DNA from: Stutzerimonas stutzeri RCH2
Lineage (GTDB): Bacteria > Pseudomonadota > Gammaproteobacteria > Pseudomonadales > Pseudomonadaceae
DNA length: 64,000 nucleotides
Direction: 5' to 3'
NCBI RefSeq assembly: GCF_000327065.1
Contig: NC_019936.1
Location: 1,674,001 to 1,738,000 of the forward strand
The notes beneath the pieces are model-generated. The model did not search any database. It was not told where the DNA came from and saw only the letters and a program-made list of their open reading frames with translations. Positions 1-10,253 of the stretch are shown piece after piece (position 1 is the first letter of the stretch; each line of letters begins with the position of its first letter). Made by a program: the position numbers and the translations under genes.

Positions 1-906
1 ATCGATGCAGGCGCCGCAGCTGATGCAGTCCAGCTGCAGGCCGTCGCGGATGTCGATGCCGGTGGGGCAGACCTGCACGCACAGCGTGCAGTCGACGCAA
101 TCGCCAAGGCCCTGTGCCCGCGGATCGGCGCCCTTGCGCCGCGCACCGCGGTTCTCGCCACGGGCGGCATCGTAGGAAACCAGCAGGGTGTCGGCATCGA
201 ACATCACGCTCTGGAAGCGCGAGTAGGGACACATATGCAGGCACACCTGCTCGCGCAGCCAGCCGGCATTGATGTAGGTCGCGGCGGTGAAGAACAGCAG
301 CCAGAAGGCAGTGGTGGCACCGGCGTCGAAACGGCCGAGGTCGGCCACCAGCTCGCGCACCGGCGTGAAGTAGCCGACGAAAGCCAGGGCCGTGGCCAGG
401 CTGATCGCCAGCCACAGCGTGTGCTTGGCGGCACGGCGCAGCAGCTTGGCAGGCGACCAGGGCGCGGCGTCGAGCTTGATGCGCTGCAGGCGATCACCCT
501 CGGTGAGCTTTTCCACCCACATGAACATCCAGGTCCAAGTGCTCTGCGGGCAGGCGTAGCCGCACCAGATGCGCCCGGCCAGCACGGTGATGAAGAACAG
601 GCCGAACGCAGCGATGATCAGAATCGCCGAAAGCAGGATGAAATCCTGCGGCCAGAAGGTGGCGCCGAAGATATGGAACTGTTGCCGGTCCAGATCCCAG
701 AGCACCGCCTGGCGGCCGTTCCAGTTCAGCCAGACGGTGCCGAAGTAGAGCAGCATCAGCAGGGCGCCGCCCAACAGGCGCAGGTTGCGGAAGCGGCCGC
801 TGAAACTGCGTGTATGAATGGGCCCGCCGCTTTGCGCGGGCGTCAGGCGGATCGGTTGGCTCGGATCAACGGTTTCGATGATCTGCGCGGGTATGCGGTC
901 GGTCAT
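1..906 (-). CDS. ccoG: Cytochrome c oxidase accessory protein CcoG (partial, C-terminus cut by window edge)
   Basis: The 302 N-terminal codons are visible; the reading frame runs off base 1 with no stop. CcoG is a membrane iron-sulfur protein that reduces copper for assembly of cbb3-type cytochrome oxidase. Visible features: a cytoplasmic N-terminus, a first membrane segment near residues 35-55 (LLGGALLMLLYFGT), the GRIWCGYACPQSTW segment of the polyferredoxin-like core, and two Cys clusters near the cut end (CVDCTLCVQVCP and CISCGAC) typical of 4Fe-4S binding. The ATG at 906 begins MTDRIPAQ. Identification is firm; only truncation limits confidence. Confidence 0.93.
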   Translation of the reverse strand, partial: MTDRIPAQIIETVDPSQPIRLTPAQSGGPIHTRSFSGRFRNLRLLGGALLMLLYFGTVWLNWNGRQAVLWDLDRQQFHIFGATFWPQDFILLSAILIIAAFGLFFITVLAGRIWCGYACPQSTWTWMFMWVEKLTEGDRLQRIKLDAAPWSPAKLLRRAAKHTLWLAISLATALAFVGYFTPVRELVADLGRFDAGATTAFWLLFFTAATYINAGWLREQVCLHMCPYSRFQSVMFDADTLLVSYDAARGENRGARRKGADPRAQGLGDCVDCTLCVQVCPTGIDIRDGLQLDCISCGACID

Positions 907-1172
907 TTGGCTTCGCCCCATAGGCTTTTCAGGCGAGGCGATGATCCCTGCGAAGGGGAGCGCATAACAGACTCAGATGGACCGAGGAAATACGGATCAG
1001 ATGAATGCCCTGTGTGCGCCTTCAGGCCTTGTGCTGCCACGGCTTGACCTGTGTCAGTGGACTGTGTCGCAATCAGCTGATCCGCTTTTTTTTGGGCCTA
1101 TCTGCACCTGTTCTGTCGCGGCTCGGGCGGTCATAGTCGAGACCTTTTGCCAAGCAACGAGGAGCTAGCGTC
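907..1172. other. Intergenic region between ccoG and lrgA
   Basis: No convincing gene is present. It contains the palindrome ATCAGCTGAT at about 1072-1081 followed by a T-rich run. No FNR/Anr-type TTGAT-N4-ATCAA site was seen near ccoG. The strong ribosome site GAGGAG at 1159-1164 belongs to the short leader frame that follows. Confidence 0.4.
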
Positions 1173-1211
1173 ATGATGTCTGACCTGCCGCCGATGGAGC
1201 ACCGTCGATGA
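1173..1211 (+). CDS. Possible 12-codon leader peptide upstream of lrgA
   Basis: An ATG eight bases after GAGGAG (1159-1164) opens a 12-residue frame, MMSDLPPMEHRR, whose TGA overlaps the lrgA ATG as ATGA. lrgA has its own weaker GGAG at 1196-1199, inside this frame. The arrangement would couple lrgA translation to the leader. It is too short to judge by composition and may be chance; no known leader peptide is recognised. Confidence 0.3.
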   Translation: MMSDLPPMEHRR

Positions 1212-1573
1212 TTCTCAAGGGCCTGACCTGGCTGGTACTGCTGCAACTGCTCGGAAATCTGATCAATCTGGTGCTGCTGCCGGCATTGCCGGGGCCGATC
1301 ATCGGCATGCTGTTGCTGTTCGGCTTGTTGCTGCTGCGCCGCAGCATTCCCGAGTCGCTGGAGAAAACCGCGGCGCTGCTGCTGCAGTATCTGCCGCTGC
1401 TGCTGATCGTGCCCGCAGCCGGAATCATGACCAGTGGCTCCGCACTATTGGATGATCTGCCGGCGATTGCCGCCGGGCTGGTGCTGTCGTTGCTGATCAC
1501 TGTGCCGTTCTGCGGCTGGCTGATGCAGCGGCTGATTCGCCGGCTCGACCTCAAGCGGGAGGATCAGGCATGA
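1208..1573 (+). CDS. lrgA: CidA/LrgA family holin-like membrane protein
   Basis: This 121-residue, very hydrophobic protein has about four membrane segments and the family signature LPGPIIGMLLLF near residues 29-40. LrgA/CidA proteins are small holin-like inner-membrane proteins that work with LrgB/CidB; in bacteria they are linked to murein hydrolase control and, in some species, to pyruvate uptake. The ATG at 1208 has GGAG eight bases upstream. Its TGA overlaps the lrgB ATG, so the two are translationally coupled. Whether it acts as a holin or a transporter subunit cannot be read from sequence. Confidence 0.88.
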   Translation: MILKGLTWLVLLQLLGNLINLVLLPALPGPIIGMLLLFGLLLLRRSIPESLEKTAALLLQYLPLLLIVPAAGIMTSGSALLDDLPAIAAGLVLSLLITVPFCGWLMQRLIRRLDLKREDQA

Positions 1574-2280
1574 CGGTTCTCGACTGGCAAACGGCCTGGG
1601 CGGCCGTCGTGGTGCACCCGCTGTTCTCCGTGGCGCTGACCCTGATCGCGTTCCAGCTGGCGCTGATGCTCTATCGGCGCAGCGGCTGGCTGGTGCTGCA
1701 GCCGGTGATGGTCGGCATGCTGCTGGTGGTCGGCACACTGACCCTGGTGGACCTCGACTATGCGCGCTACCGCGAGGGCGCTTCGCTGGTCGCCATGCTC
1801 CTCGGCCCGGCGACCGTGGCGCTGGCGGTACCGCTGCATCGTCACCTCAAGCGGATTCAGCAATTGTTCTGGCCGATTGTCATCACCCTGGCCGTCGGCG
1901 GCGTGCTCAGCGTGGTGCTGACGTTGGCGATCGCCTGGGCGCTGGGCGCACAGATGCCGGTGCTGATGAGCCTGGCGCCGAAGTCGGCGACCATGCCGAT
2001 TGCCATGCTGGTGGCCGAGCAGCTCGGCGGCCTGGCGTCGCTGGCGGCGGTATTCGTCATGCTTACTGGCGTTATCGGCACGGCGCTGGGGCCGCTGTTG
2101 CTGCGCTGGGCCGGTGTCGATCATCCCGCTGCTCGGGGTCTGAGTTATGGCATCAATGCGCACGCCATCGGTACGGCACGGGCGTTGGAGGAGGGCGACG
2201 AATGCGGCGCTTTCGCGGCACTGGGGATGAGCCTGCTGGGCATTCTGATCGCATTGCTGCTGCCTTTCGCCCTGGGTTGA
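1570..2280 (+). CDS. lrgB: LrgB/CidB family membrane protein
   Basis: This 236-residue polytopic membrane protein carries LrgB-family stretches such as LAPKSATMPIAML and LSYGINAHAIGTARA. It starts at an ATG overlapping the lrgA stop by four bases, so the genes form one operon. LrgB/CidB is the partner of the holin-like LrgA; the pair is implicated in autolysis control or pyruvate transport. The length is normal for the family. The operon ends here, as the next gene begins 130 bases downstream with its own ribosome site. Confidence 0.9.
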   Translation: MTVLDWQTAWAAVVVHPLFSVALTLIAFQLALMLYRRSGWLVLQPVMVGMLLVVGTLTLVDLDYARYREGASLVAMLLGPATVALAVPLHRHLKRIQQLFWPIVITLAVGGVLSVVLTLAIAWALGAQMPVLMSLAPKSATMPIAMLVAEQLGGLASLAAVFVMLTGVIGTALGPLLLRWAGVDHPAARGLSYGINAHAIGTARALEEGDECGAFAALGMSLLGILIALLLPFALG

Positions 2281-2412
2281 GTCGCTGCCATCGGTGTTGC
2301 TGACCAAGCGCGCGAAATACGGGCGCTTCAGCCCTCACGTGGCACTGGCTAGCGCCCGGTCCGACCCGTTAAAGTAGGCGGCGGTCGCTTGACCGTGCAC
2401 AGGGTGCAAACC

Positions 2413-3204
2413 ATGAAATTGCGGATGTTCCAGGTCGATGCTTTCACCGCTGAACGTTTCCGGGGCAATCCCGCGGCGGTGATCCCCCTGCAAGCCTGGC
2501 TGTCGGACGAGTTGATGCAAGCCATCGCCGCCGAAAACAACCTTTCCGAAACCGCCTTCTTCGTCCGTGAAGCGGACGGGGCGTTTCACATCCGCTGGTT
2601 TTCGCCGCTTACCGAGATCGATTTCTGCGGGCATGCCACCCTGGCCAGCGCCTTCGTGCTGCTGGAGCAAGACCTGGCACAGGCGCCGCTGGTTTTCCGC
2701 GCTGCGGCCGTGGGCGATCTGAGCGTGCAGCGGCGGGCTGACGGTCTGCTGGAAATGAGCTTCCCCAACCGCGCGCCAGATCTTGTTGCCGAACCGCCAG
2801 CGGCATTGTTGCAGGGGCTTGGATGCGAGCCAGACGCAGTGCTGCGCAACCAGCAGGCCTGGTTCGCCGTCTACCGCGACGAACAGCAGGTGCGCATGTT
2901 GACGCCTGACCTCGACGCGCTGCGCACGCTGGCGCCGCTGGATGTAGTGGTGACCGCACCAGGGCGCGAACAGGATTTCGTCTCGCGCTACTTCTGGCCA
3001 GCCAATGGTGGCGCCGAAGATCCGGTGACCGGTTCCATTCACGCCGGACTCGCGCCGTACTGGGCAGGGCAGCTGGGGCGCAATGAACTGGTGGCACTGC
3101 AGGCCTCGGCGCGTACCGGCATCCTGCACTGTCGGGTCGAGGCGGATCGTGTGATGGTGGCCGGGCAGGCCGTGCTCTTTCTCGACGGCACCATCGAACT
3201 TTAA
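2413..3204 (+). CDS. PhzF family isomerase/epimerase
   Basis: This 263-residue protein of the PhzF/diaminopimelate epimerase-like fold opens MKLRMFQVDAF. The conserved catalytic glutamate of PhzF lies in NNLSETAFF (E46). The second-domain signatures GHATLASAFVL and DPVTGSIHAGLAPYW are also present. The ATG at 2413 is preferred over an upstream TTG because the family begins at this point. Substrates of most PhzF homologues are unknown, and no phenazine genes lie nearby, so a phenazine role is not implied. Confidence 0.88.
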   Translation: MKLRMFQVDAFTAERFRGNPAAVIPLQAWLSDELMQAIAAENNLSETAFFVREADGAFHIRWFSPLTEIDFCGHATLASAFVLLEQDLAQAPLVFRAAAVGDLSVQRRADGLLEMSFPNRAPDLVAEPPAALLQGLGCEPDAVLRNQQAWFAVYRDEQQVRMLTPDLDALRTLAPLDVVVTAPGREQDFVSRYFWPANGGAEDPVTGSIHAGLAPYWAGQLGRNELVALQASARTGILHCRVEADRVMVAGQAVLFLDGTIEL

Positions 3205-3283
3205 ACAACTATTTTTCATGCATTGCGGGCGGCCCGAGGCCGGCGTGATGGGTGTGCCTGTGTGTGGCTGATCGGTCCAACCT

Positions 3284-5596
3284 ATGAGATTGCGAAACGT
3301 GATGATGAAAAGGCTGCTGCCGTTTGTCCTGCTTGCCGGTGCGATGAGTCCGTTCGCCTTTGCGGCGCCGCCGGCATTGCCGCTGGACGACCGCCAGGCG
3401 CTGATCGAAACCCTGCTCGAACGTATGACCCTGGCGGAGAAGATCGGCCAGCTGCGCCTGATCAGCATCGGTGGCGACATGCCGCGCGAACGAATCGCCG
3501 AGGAAATCGCCGCCGGACGTATCGGCGCCACCTTCAACTCCGTCACCCGCGCCGATAACCGCCCGATGCAGGATGCAGCGCTGCGCAGTCGTCTGGGCAT
3601 CCCGATCTTTTTCGCCTATGACGTCATTCACGGCCACCGCACCATCTTCCCGATCAGTCTGGCCCTGGCGTCCAGCTGGGACCTCGAGGCGATTGCCCTG
3701 AGCGGTCGCGTATCGGCCATCGAAGCCAGCGCCGATGGCCTGGACCTGACTTTTGCGCCGATGGTCGACATCACCCGTGATCCACGCTGGGGGCGGACCT
3801 CGGAAGGCTTCGGCGAAGACCCCTACCTGGTCTCGCAGATCGCCGGCACGCTGGTGCGCGCCTATCAGGGCGAGCGCCTCTCCGCTGCAGACAGCGTGAT
3901 GGCCAGCGTCAAGCACTTCGCCCTGTATGGCGCCGTCGAAGGCGGGCGCGACTACAACGTGGTCGATATGAGCCCGCAGCGCATGCATCAGGATTACCTG
4001 CCGCCATACCGCGCGGCGGTCGACGCTGGCGCTGGCGGCGTGATGGTGGCGCTGAATACGGTCAACGGCATGCCGGCCAGTGCCAACCGCTGGCTGTTGC
4101 GTGATCTGCTGCGGGATGACTGGGGCTTCCGCGGGCTGAACATCAGCGATCACGGCGCCATCGACGAACTGCTGCGCCACGGTGTGGCCCGCGATGGCCG
4201 CGAGGCCGCGCGCCTGGCGATCGAGGCGGGCATCGACCTGAGCATGCACGACTCGCTCTACCTGCAGGAACTGCCGGGGCTGGTCGAGCGCGGCGAGGTG
4301 CCGATCGAGCTGATCGACCAGGCCGTGGGCCGGGTGCTCGGCGCCAAGTACGACCTCGGGCTGTTCCATGATCCCTATCGCCGCATCGGCCAGGCAGCGG
4401 ACGACCCGGTCGAGGTCAATGCCGAAAGCCGCCTGCATCGCCAGGCGGCGAGGCGAGTGGCGCGCGATTCGCTGGTCCTGCTGGAGAACCCCGAGCAGAC
4501 GCTGCCATTGCGCAAGGACGCGACGATTGCGCTGGTCGGGCCGCTGGCCGATTCCCACGTCGACATGCTCGGCAGCTGGTCGGCCGCCGGGGTCGCGGCG
4601 CAGACGGTGACCCTGCGCCAGGGGCTGGAAGCCGCTGTCGGCAAGGGCGGCCAGATCATCCATGCCCGCGGCGCCAGCGTCACCGACGATGCCGGCATGA
4701 TCAAGTACCTGAACTTCCTCAACTGGGACCGCCCGGAAGTCTCGCTGGACCCGCGTACGCCGCAGGCGATGATCGACGAGGCGGTACGCGCCGCGCGCGA
4801 GGCCGATGTCATCGTTGCCGCAGTGGGCGAGGCGCGCGGCATGTCCCACGAATCGTCCAGCCGCACCAGCCTTGCGCTGCCAGCCAGCCAGCAGGCGTTG
4901 CTCGAAGCACTGGTCGCCACCGGCAAACCCTTGGTGGTGGTGCTGATGAACGGGCGGCCGTTGCAGCTTGGCTGGGTCAAGGAGCACGCCGATGCGGTGC
5001 TGGAAACCTGGTTCGCCGGCACCGAGGGCGGCCACGCGATAGCCGATGTGCTGTTCGGCGCGCACAACCCGTCCGGCAAGCTGCCGATCTCCTTCCCGCG
5101 CTCGGTCGGCCAGATCCCGACCTATTACAACCACCCGCGGTTGGGCCGTCCCTATGTCGAAGGGCGCCCAGGCAACTACACCTCGCAGTATTTCGAGGAG
5201 CCCAACGGTGCGCTTTACCCCTTCGGTTATGGCCTGAGCTACACCGATTTCGAGCTGTCAAAACCGCAGCTTTCACGCCGCACGCTGAACCGGGGGCAGA
5301 AGCTGGAGGTCAGCGTAACGGTGAAGAACACGGGCGCGCGAGCCGGCGCAACGGTCGTGCAGCTCTATCTGCAGGATCTCGTCGGCTCCAGCGTTCGCCC
5401 GGTCAAGGAACTCAAGGGCTTCACGAAGCTCATGCTGGAGCCTGGCGAGACGCAGCTGGTGCGCTTCGTGCTCGGCGAGGAGGATCTGAAGTTCTATGAC
5501 GCGCGACTCGACCATGTGGCAGAGCCAGGCGAGTTCGAAGTCCAGCTGGGGCTCGATTCACAGTCGGTGCTCAGCGAGCGTTTTGAATTGTTGTAA
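3284..5596 (+). CDS. bglX: Periplasmic beta-glucosidase, glycoside hydrolase family 3
   Basis: This 770-residue exported GH3 enzyme has a signal peptide (MKRLLPFVLLAGAM, ending AFA before APPALP). The GH3 N-terminal barrel follows; its nucleophile aspartate sits in NISDHGAIDE at about residue 289. KHFALYG and RDPRWGRTSEGFGEDPY are typical of BglX. The C-terminal sandwich domain and a fibronectin-like end (residues about 660-770) are complete. It hydrolyses beta-linked glucosides in the periplasm. ATGs at 3302 and 3305 are alternative starts and give a more usual signal peptide. It lies just upstream of opgGH, suggesting a link to periplasmic glucan metabolism (inference). Confidence 0.92.
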   Translation: MRLRNVMMKRLLPFVLLAGAMSPFAFAAPPALPLDDRQALIETLLERMTLAEKIGQLRLISIGGDMPRERIAEEIAAGRIGATFNSVTRADNRPMQDAALRSRLGIPIFFAYDVIHGHRTIFPISLALASSWDLEAIALSGRVSAIEASADGLDLTFAPMVDITRDPRWGRTSEGFGEDPYLVSQIAGTLVRAYQGERLSAADSVMASVKHFALYGAVEGGRDYNVVDMSPQRMHQDYLPPYRAAVDAGAGGVMVALNTVNGMPASANRWLLRDLLRDDWGFRGLNISDHGAIDELLRHGVARDGREAARLAIEAGIDLSMHDSLYLQELPGLVERGEVPIELIDQAVGRVLGAKYDLGLFHDPYRRIGQAADDPVEVNAESRLHRQAARRVARDSLVLLENPEQTLPLRKDATIALVGPLADSHVDMLGSWSAAGVAAQTVTLRQGLEAAVGKGGQIIHARGASVTDDAGMIKYLNFLNWDRPEVSLDPRTPQAMIDEAVRAAREADVIVAAVGEARGMSHESSSRTSLALPASQQALLEALVATGKPLVVVLMNGRPLQLGWVKEHADAVLETWFAGTEGGHAIADVLFGAHNPSGKLPISFPRSVGQIPTYYNHPRLGRPYVEGRPGNYTSQYFEEPNGALYPFGYGLSYTDFELSKPQLSRRTLNRGQKLEVSVTVKNTGARAGATVVQLYLQDLVGSSVRPVKELKGFTKLMLEPGETQLVRFVLGEEDLKFYDARLDHVAEPGEFEVQLGLDSQSVLSERFELL

Positions 5597-5725
5597 GAAA
5601 TATCCTGTATGCAGCGAGCCTGCCGTTGCGTTTGTTGGCGCAGCGGTTTGACCGGCTAGGCTGTATGCAGCCAAACCACAGCGAAGCAGAGCGGACTCTG
5701 CACAAACCTGTAATTCGGAGGCGGT

Positions 5726-7297
5726 GTGTTACGCATTTTTCAGTGGAAGACGGGATCGCAGTCGGCACGCATGCTGGCGGGGCTGGCCGGCGGATTGTGC
5801 ATGCTGCTGGCCGGCAACGCGCTGGCTTTCGGGCTCGATGATGTAGCCGAACGGGCACAGGCGCTGGCTGCCAGCGGTTACGAAGAGCCGGTCAGCAACC
5901 TGCCCGCTGAGCTGCGCAAGATGGCATTCGCCGATTATCAGCGGCTGCGCTTCAACCCCGAGCATGCCTACTGGAAGGATGCCGAGACGCCATTCCACCT
6001 GCAGTTCTATCACCAGGGCATGCATTTCGACACGCCGGTGCGGATCAACGAAATCACCGCCACGGACGTTCGCGAGATCCGCTACGACCCGGCAATGTTC
6101 CAGTTCGATGGCGTCGAGATCGATCCTGCCGCCCTGGAAGGGCTCGGTTTCGCCGGCTTCAAGGTGCTCTATCCGCTGAACAAGAAGGACAAGCAGGACG
6201 AGGTGATGACCCTGCTCGGCGCCAGCTACTTCCGCATCATCGGCAAGGGCCAGTGGTACGGGCTGTCCGCGCGTGGGCTGGCGATCGATACGGCACTGCC
6301 GGTGGGCGAGGAGTTCCCGCGCTTTCGTGAGTTCTGGGTCGAACGGCCGCAGGCTGATCGGCGCAATCTGGTGATCTACGCGCTGCTCGACTCGCCGCGC
6401 GCCACCGGTGCCTATCGCATGGTGCTGACGCCGGGCAAGGACAGCACGCTGGATGTGCAGGCCAAGGTGTATCTCCGCGAGCCGGTCGGCAAGCTCGGTA
6501 TTGCGCCGCTGACCAGCATGTTTCTGTTCGGCGCCAATCAGCCCAGCGATTCGCTGAACTTCCGGCCACAACTGCATGATTCCGAGGGTCTGGCGATCCA
6601 TGCCGGCAATGGCGAATGGCTCTGGCGTCCGCTGAACAATCCGAAGCGTCTGGCGGTGAGTGCCTTCAGCGTGGAAAACCCGCGTGGTTTTGGGCTGATG
6701 CAGCGCACTCGCGATTTCAACCGCTACGAAGATCTGGACGACCGCTATGAGCTGCGCCCGAGCGGCTGGGTCGAGACCCGTGGCGACTGGGGCAAGGGCC
6801 ACGTAGAGCTGGTGGAAATCCCGACGCCTGACGAAACCAATGACAATATCGTCGCCTTCTGGTCCCCCGAGAAGCAGCCGGAGCCCGGCCAATCGCTGGA
6901 TCTGGAGTATCGCCTGCACTTCTCCATGGACGAACCCAGCCTGCACGACCCGAAGCTGGCCTGGGTGCAGCAGACCCGCGTTTCGGCAGGCGACGTCAAG
7001 CAGGCCAACCTGATCCGCCAGCCGGACGGCAGTACCGCACTGATCGTGGACTTCGTCGGTCCGGTGCTTGAGCAGCTGGCCGAGGATGCGCCGGTGACCA
7101 CCCGCGTCAGCATCGACGACAACGCCGAACTGGTGGAAAACAATCTGCGCTACAACACCGTCACCAAGGGCTGGCGCCTGACGTTGCGACTGAAGGTGCG
7201 CGACCCTGCGCGACCGGTGGAAATGCGCGCAGCACTGGTCGATGGTGAAAAGACCCTTTCCGAAACCTGGACCTACCAGATTCCTCCCCATGAATGA
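5726..7297 (+). CDS. opgG: Periplasmic glucan biosynthesis protein OpgG
   Basis: This 523-residue exported protein needed for synthesis or branching of osmoregulated periplasmic glucans starts at GTG 5726 with GGAG at 5716-5719. The signal peptide ends around NALA before [10 protein letters not shown], the start of the mature family domain. Family motifs include [11 protein letters not shown] and the long beta-rich MdoG domain, then an immunoglobulin-like C-terminal domain. Its TGA overlaps the start of opgH by eight bases, so the two form the usual opgGH operon. Confidence 0.94.
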   Translation: MLRIFQWKTGSQSARMLAGLAGGLCMLLAGNALAFGLDDVAERAQALAASGYEEPVSNLPAELRKMAFADYQRLRFNPEHAYWKDAETPFHLQFYHQGMHFDTPVRINEITATDVREIRYDPAMFQFDGVEIDPAALEGLGFAGFKVLYPLNKKDKQDEVMTLLGASYFRIIGKGQWYGLSARGLAIDTALPVGEEFPRFREFWVERPQADRRNLVIYALLDSPRATGAYRMVLTPGKDSTLDVQAKVYLREPVGKLGIAPLTSMFLFGANQPSDSLNFRPQLHDSEGLAIHAGNGEWLWRPLNNPKRLAVSAFSVENPRGFGLMQRTRDFNRYEDLDDRYELRPSGWVETRGDWGKGHVELVEIPTPDETNDNIVAFWSPEKQPEPGQSLDLEYRLHFSMDEPSLHDPKLAWVQQTRVSAGDVKQANLIRQPDGSTALIVDFVGPVLEQLAEDAPVTTRVSIDDNAELVENNLRYNTVTKGWRLTLRLKVRDPARPVEMRAALVDGEKTLSETWTYQIPPHE

Positions 7298-9866
7298 GCA
7301 GGCTGCAATGAACGGCGTGGCTGAAGGCTATTGCGATGGCCTGGCGTTGCAGGACGTCGAAGACCCCGCCAGATATCGGCGGACGGCGGAGCAGGGCGGC
7401 CTGCTTGCGCTACACGATGAGCTGTCCGAGGACGTGCGTGAGGGGCGCGGCTCTTCGCGCCGCCTGCTCGATTCGGTGGTGGCGCGGCTACGGCTGGGCT
7501 GGGGCGACCTGTTCGACCGCGCCGGGGTGATCGCCGAAGATCATCAGGGGCGCGCCTACGTGCAGTCGACCCCGCCAATCGTGCGTACGCGCATGGTGCC
7601 GGAGCCCTGGCACACCAACATCCTGCGCCGTGGCTGGCGTCGAATGCTGGGTCGCACGCCGCCTCGCCGGCAGTTCGAGCCCAGCCCGCAGCCGCTCGAT
7701 GAAGCGCGCTGGCGGCGCGTGGCGGCCCTGCGTCGCTCGGCTCTGCTGTTGCTGATGCTGGGCCAGACTGCCTTCGCTACCTGGCAGATGAAGGCGGTGC
7801 TGCCTTACCAGGGCTGGTTCCTGGTGGACCTGCAGGACGTCTATGTGCAGCCGCTGGCCGAGTCGGCACGGCAGATCCTGCCGTATGTGGTGCAGACCAG
7901 CATCCTGCTGCTCTTCGCGCTGCTGTTCTGCTGGGTATCGGTAGGCTTCTGGACGGCGCTGATGGGCTTCTTCCAGCTGTTGCGCGGCAAGGATCGTTAC
8001 AGCATCTCCGCCAGCAGCACCGGCACCGAAACGATTCCGGCCGAGGCGCGCACGGCGCTGGTGATGCCGATCGCCAACGAGGACGTGCCGCGGGTGTTCG
8101 CCGGCCTGCGGGCGACCTACGAGTCGCTCAAGGCGACCGGTGAGCTGGAGCACTTCGACATCTTCGTGCTCAGCGACAGCAACGACCCGGACACCTGCGT
8201 CGCCGAACAGAAAGCCTGGGTCGAGCTGTGCCGGGCGGTGGATGGCTTCGGCCACATCTTCTACCGACGCCGTCGGCGCCGGGTGAAGCGCAAGAGCGGC
8301 AATATCGACGACTTCTGCCGTCGCTGGGGCAGCAGCTACCGCTACATGGTGGTGCTGGACGCCGACAGCGTGATGAGCGGTGAATGCCTGACCAGCCTGG
8401 TGCGGCTGATGGAAGCCAACCCCAACGCCGGCATCATTCAGAGTGCGCCCAAGGCTTCCGGCATGGACACCCTCTATGCGCGGATGCAGCAGTTTGCCAC
8501 GCGCGTCTACGGCCCGCTGTTCACGGCCGGGCTCAACTTCTGGCAGCTGGGCGAATCGCATTATTGGGGCCATAACGCGATCATCCGGGTCAAACCCTTC
8601 ATCGAGCATTGCGCGCTGGCGCCGCTGCCGGGAACCGGCTCCTTTGCCGGTGCGATCCTTTCCCATGACTTCGTCGAAGCGGCGCTGATGCGCCGGGCCG
8701 GGTGGGGCGTGTGGATCGCCTATGACCTGCCGGGAAGCTATGAGGCGCTGCCGCCCAACCTGCTCGACGAGCTCAAGCGGGACCGGCGCTGGTGTCATGG
8801 CAACCTGATGAACTTCCGCCTGTTCATGGTTCGCGGCGTGCATACGGTGCATCGCCTGGTGTTCCTCACCGGCGTGATGTCCTACTTGTCCGCGCCGTTG
8901 TGGTTCCTCTTCCTGCTGCTATCCACCGGCCTGCTGGCGATCCATACGCTGATGGAGCCGGAGTATTTCCTGCAGCCCAACCAGCTCTATCCGTTGTGGC
9001 CACGCTGGCATCCGGAAGAAGCCATCGCGCTGTTCTCGGCGACCATGACCCTGCTGTTCCTGCCCAAACTGCTCAGCGTGCTGCTGATCTGCATCCAGGG
9101 CGCGCAAGCCTACGGTGGACGGCTGCGGCTGCTGTTGTCGATGCTGATCGAGACGCTGTTCTCGGTGCTGCTGGCGCCGGTGCGCATGCTATTCCATAGC
9201 GTGTTCGTCACCGCGGCGTTCCTCGGCTGGTCGGTGCAATGGAATTCGCCGCAGCGCGGCGATGACGCGACGCCCTGGGGCGAGGCATTGCGCCGGCACG
9301 GCTCGCAGATCGTCATCGGGGTGCTGTGGACGGCGCTGGTGGCCTGGCTGGATGCGGCCTTCCTCTGGTGGCTGGCGCCCATTGTGGTGTCGCTGATGCT
9401 CTCGGCACCGGTTTCAGTGATTACCAGCCGCACCGGTCTCGGCCTGGCGGCGCGGCGGCGCCAGCTGTTCCTGATCCCGGAGGAATACGCGCCGCCCACC
9501 GAGCTCGCCAACACCGACCTCTATCAGCAGCAGAACCAGGCCAATGCCTTGCGTGAAGGTTTCCTCGTCGCGGTAGTCGACCCGCTGTACAACGCCCTGG
9601 TTTGCGCCATGGCGCGGGCACGGCATGCCAAGGTGGTGCCGGCTGCAGATCACCTACGTGAGCAGCGTCTTGCAGAAGTGCTCGCGGCCGGACCTTCAGG
9701 CGAAAAAGCCGAAGCGGCGCGCTGGCGGCTGCTCAACGACCCGGACGGAATGGCGCTGTTGCACCAATACGCCTGGGATGATCCGGCCGGTGGGACCTGG
9801 CTTGCCCGTTACCGCAAGCAGTACCCGCACGGGGTGTCGCGTGGGGAACTGACCGAGCCTCGCTAA
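7290..9866 (+). CDS. opgH: Glucan biosynthesis glucosyltransferase OpgH
   Basis: This 858-residue inner-membrane glucosyltransferase makes the linear beta-1,2 glucan backbone from UDP-glucose. It begins at ATG 7290, overlapping the end of opgG; an upstream ATG at 7242 would lie deep inside opgG. Membrane segments appear at about residues 150-170 and 200-245. The family 2 glycosyltransferase domain follows, with [19 protein letters not shown] and the RDRRW segment. Several C-terminal membrane segments complete it. Length matches the family. Confidence 0.95.
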   Translation: MNEQAAMNGVAEGYCDGLALQDVEDPARYRRTAEQGGLLALHDELSEDVREGRGSSRRLLDSVVARLRLGWGDLFDRAGVIAEDHQGRAYVQSTPPIVRTRMVPEPWHTNILRRGWRRMLGRTPPRRQFEPSPQPLDEARWRRVAALRRSALLLLMLGQTAFATWQMKAVLPYQGWFLVDLQDVYVQPLAESARQILPYVVQTSILLLFALLFCWVSVGFWTALMGFFQLLRGKDRYSISASSTGTETIPAEARTALVMPIANEDVPRVFAGLRATYESLKATGELEHFDIFVLSDSNDPDTCVAEQKAWVELCRAVDGFGHIFYRRRRRRVKRKSGNIDDFCRRWGSSYRYMVVLDADSVMSGECLTSLVRLMEANPNAGIIQSAPKASGMDTLYARMQQFATRVYGPLFTAGLNFWQLGESHYWGHNAIIRVKPFIEHCALAPLPGTGSFAGAILSHDFVEAALMRRAGWGVWIAYDLPGSYEALPPNLLDELKRDRRWCHGNLMNFRLFMVRGVHTVHRLVFLTGVMSYLSAPLWFLFLLLSTGLLAIHTLMEPEYFLQPNQLYPLWPRWHPEEAIALFSATMTLLFLPKLLSVLLICIQGAQAYGGRLRLLLSMLIETLFSVLLAPVRMLFHSVFVTAAFLGWSVQWNSPQRGDDATPWGEALRRHGSQIVIGVLWTALVAWLDAAFLWWLAPIVVSLMLSAPVSVITSRTGLGLAARRRQLFLIPEEYAPPTELANTDLYQQQNQANALREGFLVAVVDPLYNALVCAMARARHAKVVPAADHLREQRLAEVLAAGPSGEKAEAARWRLLNDPDGMALLHQYAWDDPAGGTWLARYRKQYPHGVSRGELTEPR

Positions 9867-9873
9867 GCTGTCT

Positions 9874-9904
9874 GTCCATGCGGCTCGCTTGGGGCCGCAT
9901 GGAC
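9874..9904. terminator. Long hairpin between convergent opgH and FKBP gene
   Basis: A perfect 11-base stem (GTCCATGCGGC at 9874-9884 pairing with 9894-9904) with a nine-base loop lies between two convergent stop codons. No T-run follows on either strand, so it is a probable terminator or RNA-stability hairpin rather than a canonical intrinsic terminator. Confidence 0.6.
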
Positions 9905-9911
9905 GTTCTGC

Positions 9912-10253
9912 TCAATCGTCGCGGGTGAGCACTTCGAGCAGCTCGATTTCGAAATGCAGGTCGGAATTCGGTGGAATGTGTGCACCAACCTGGCGCTCGC
10001 CGTAGCCCAAGTGCGCCGGCACGAATAGCCTGCGTTTGCCGCCGACCTTCATGCCCATCAAACCGATATCCCAGCCCTTGATCACCCGGCCGGTGCCTAT
10101 CACGCACTGGAAGGGCTTGCCGCGCGGATAGGAACTGTCGAACTCGGAACCATCGCTGAGTGTGCCGCGGTACTGGGTCGTGATCAGCGCACCCTTGACG
10201 ATCTCTTTGCCCTCGCCGAGCTGGATATCCTCGATTTGCAGTTCTTCGCTCAT
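9912..10253 (-). CDS. FKBP-type peptidyl-prolyl cis-trans isomerase
   Basis: This 113-residue cytoplasmic single-domain FKBP has no signal peptide. The family core is complete: GALITTQYRGTLSDGSEFDSS, VIGTGRVIKGWDIGLMGMKVG, and the C-terminal LGYGERQVGAHIPPNSDLHFEIELL. It accelerates proline isomerisation during folding. The ATG at 10253 is preferred to an earlier in-frame start two codons upstream. It is convergent with opgH and monocistronic as far as can be seen. Confidence 0.9.
   Translation of the reverse strand: MSEELQIEDIQLGEGKEIVKGALITTQYRGTLSDGSEFDSSYPRGKPFQCVIGTGRVIKGWDIGLMGMKVGGKRRLFVPAHLGYGERQVGAHIPPNSDLHFEIELLEVLTRDD

Noticed and set aside
3209..5134. Long minus-strand frame antisense to the beta-glucosidase gene
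   Set aside because: It lies wholly opposite a strong GH3 gene, has no family resemblance and shows the composition of a GC-rich shadow frame.
5729..7291. Minus-strand frame antisense to opgG
   Set aside because: Fully covered by opgG on the other strand, no recognisable domain; typical shadow frame of high-GC DNA.
7488..8852. Minus-strand frame antisense to opgH
   Set aside because: Contained in opgH, with low-complexity His/Gln/Arg composition and no domain.
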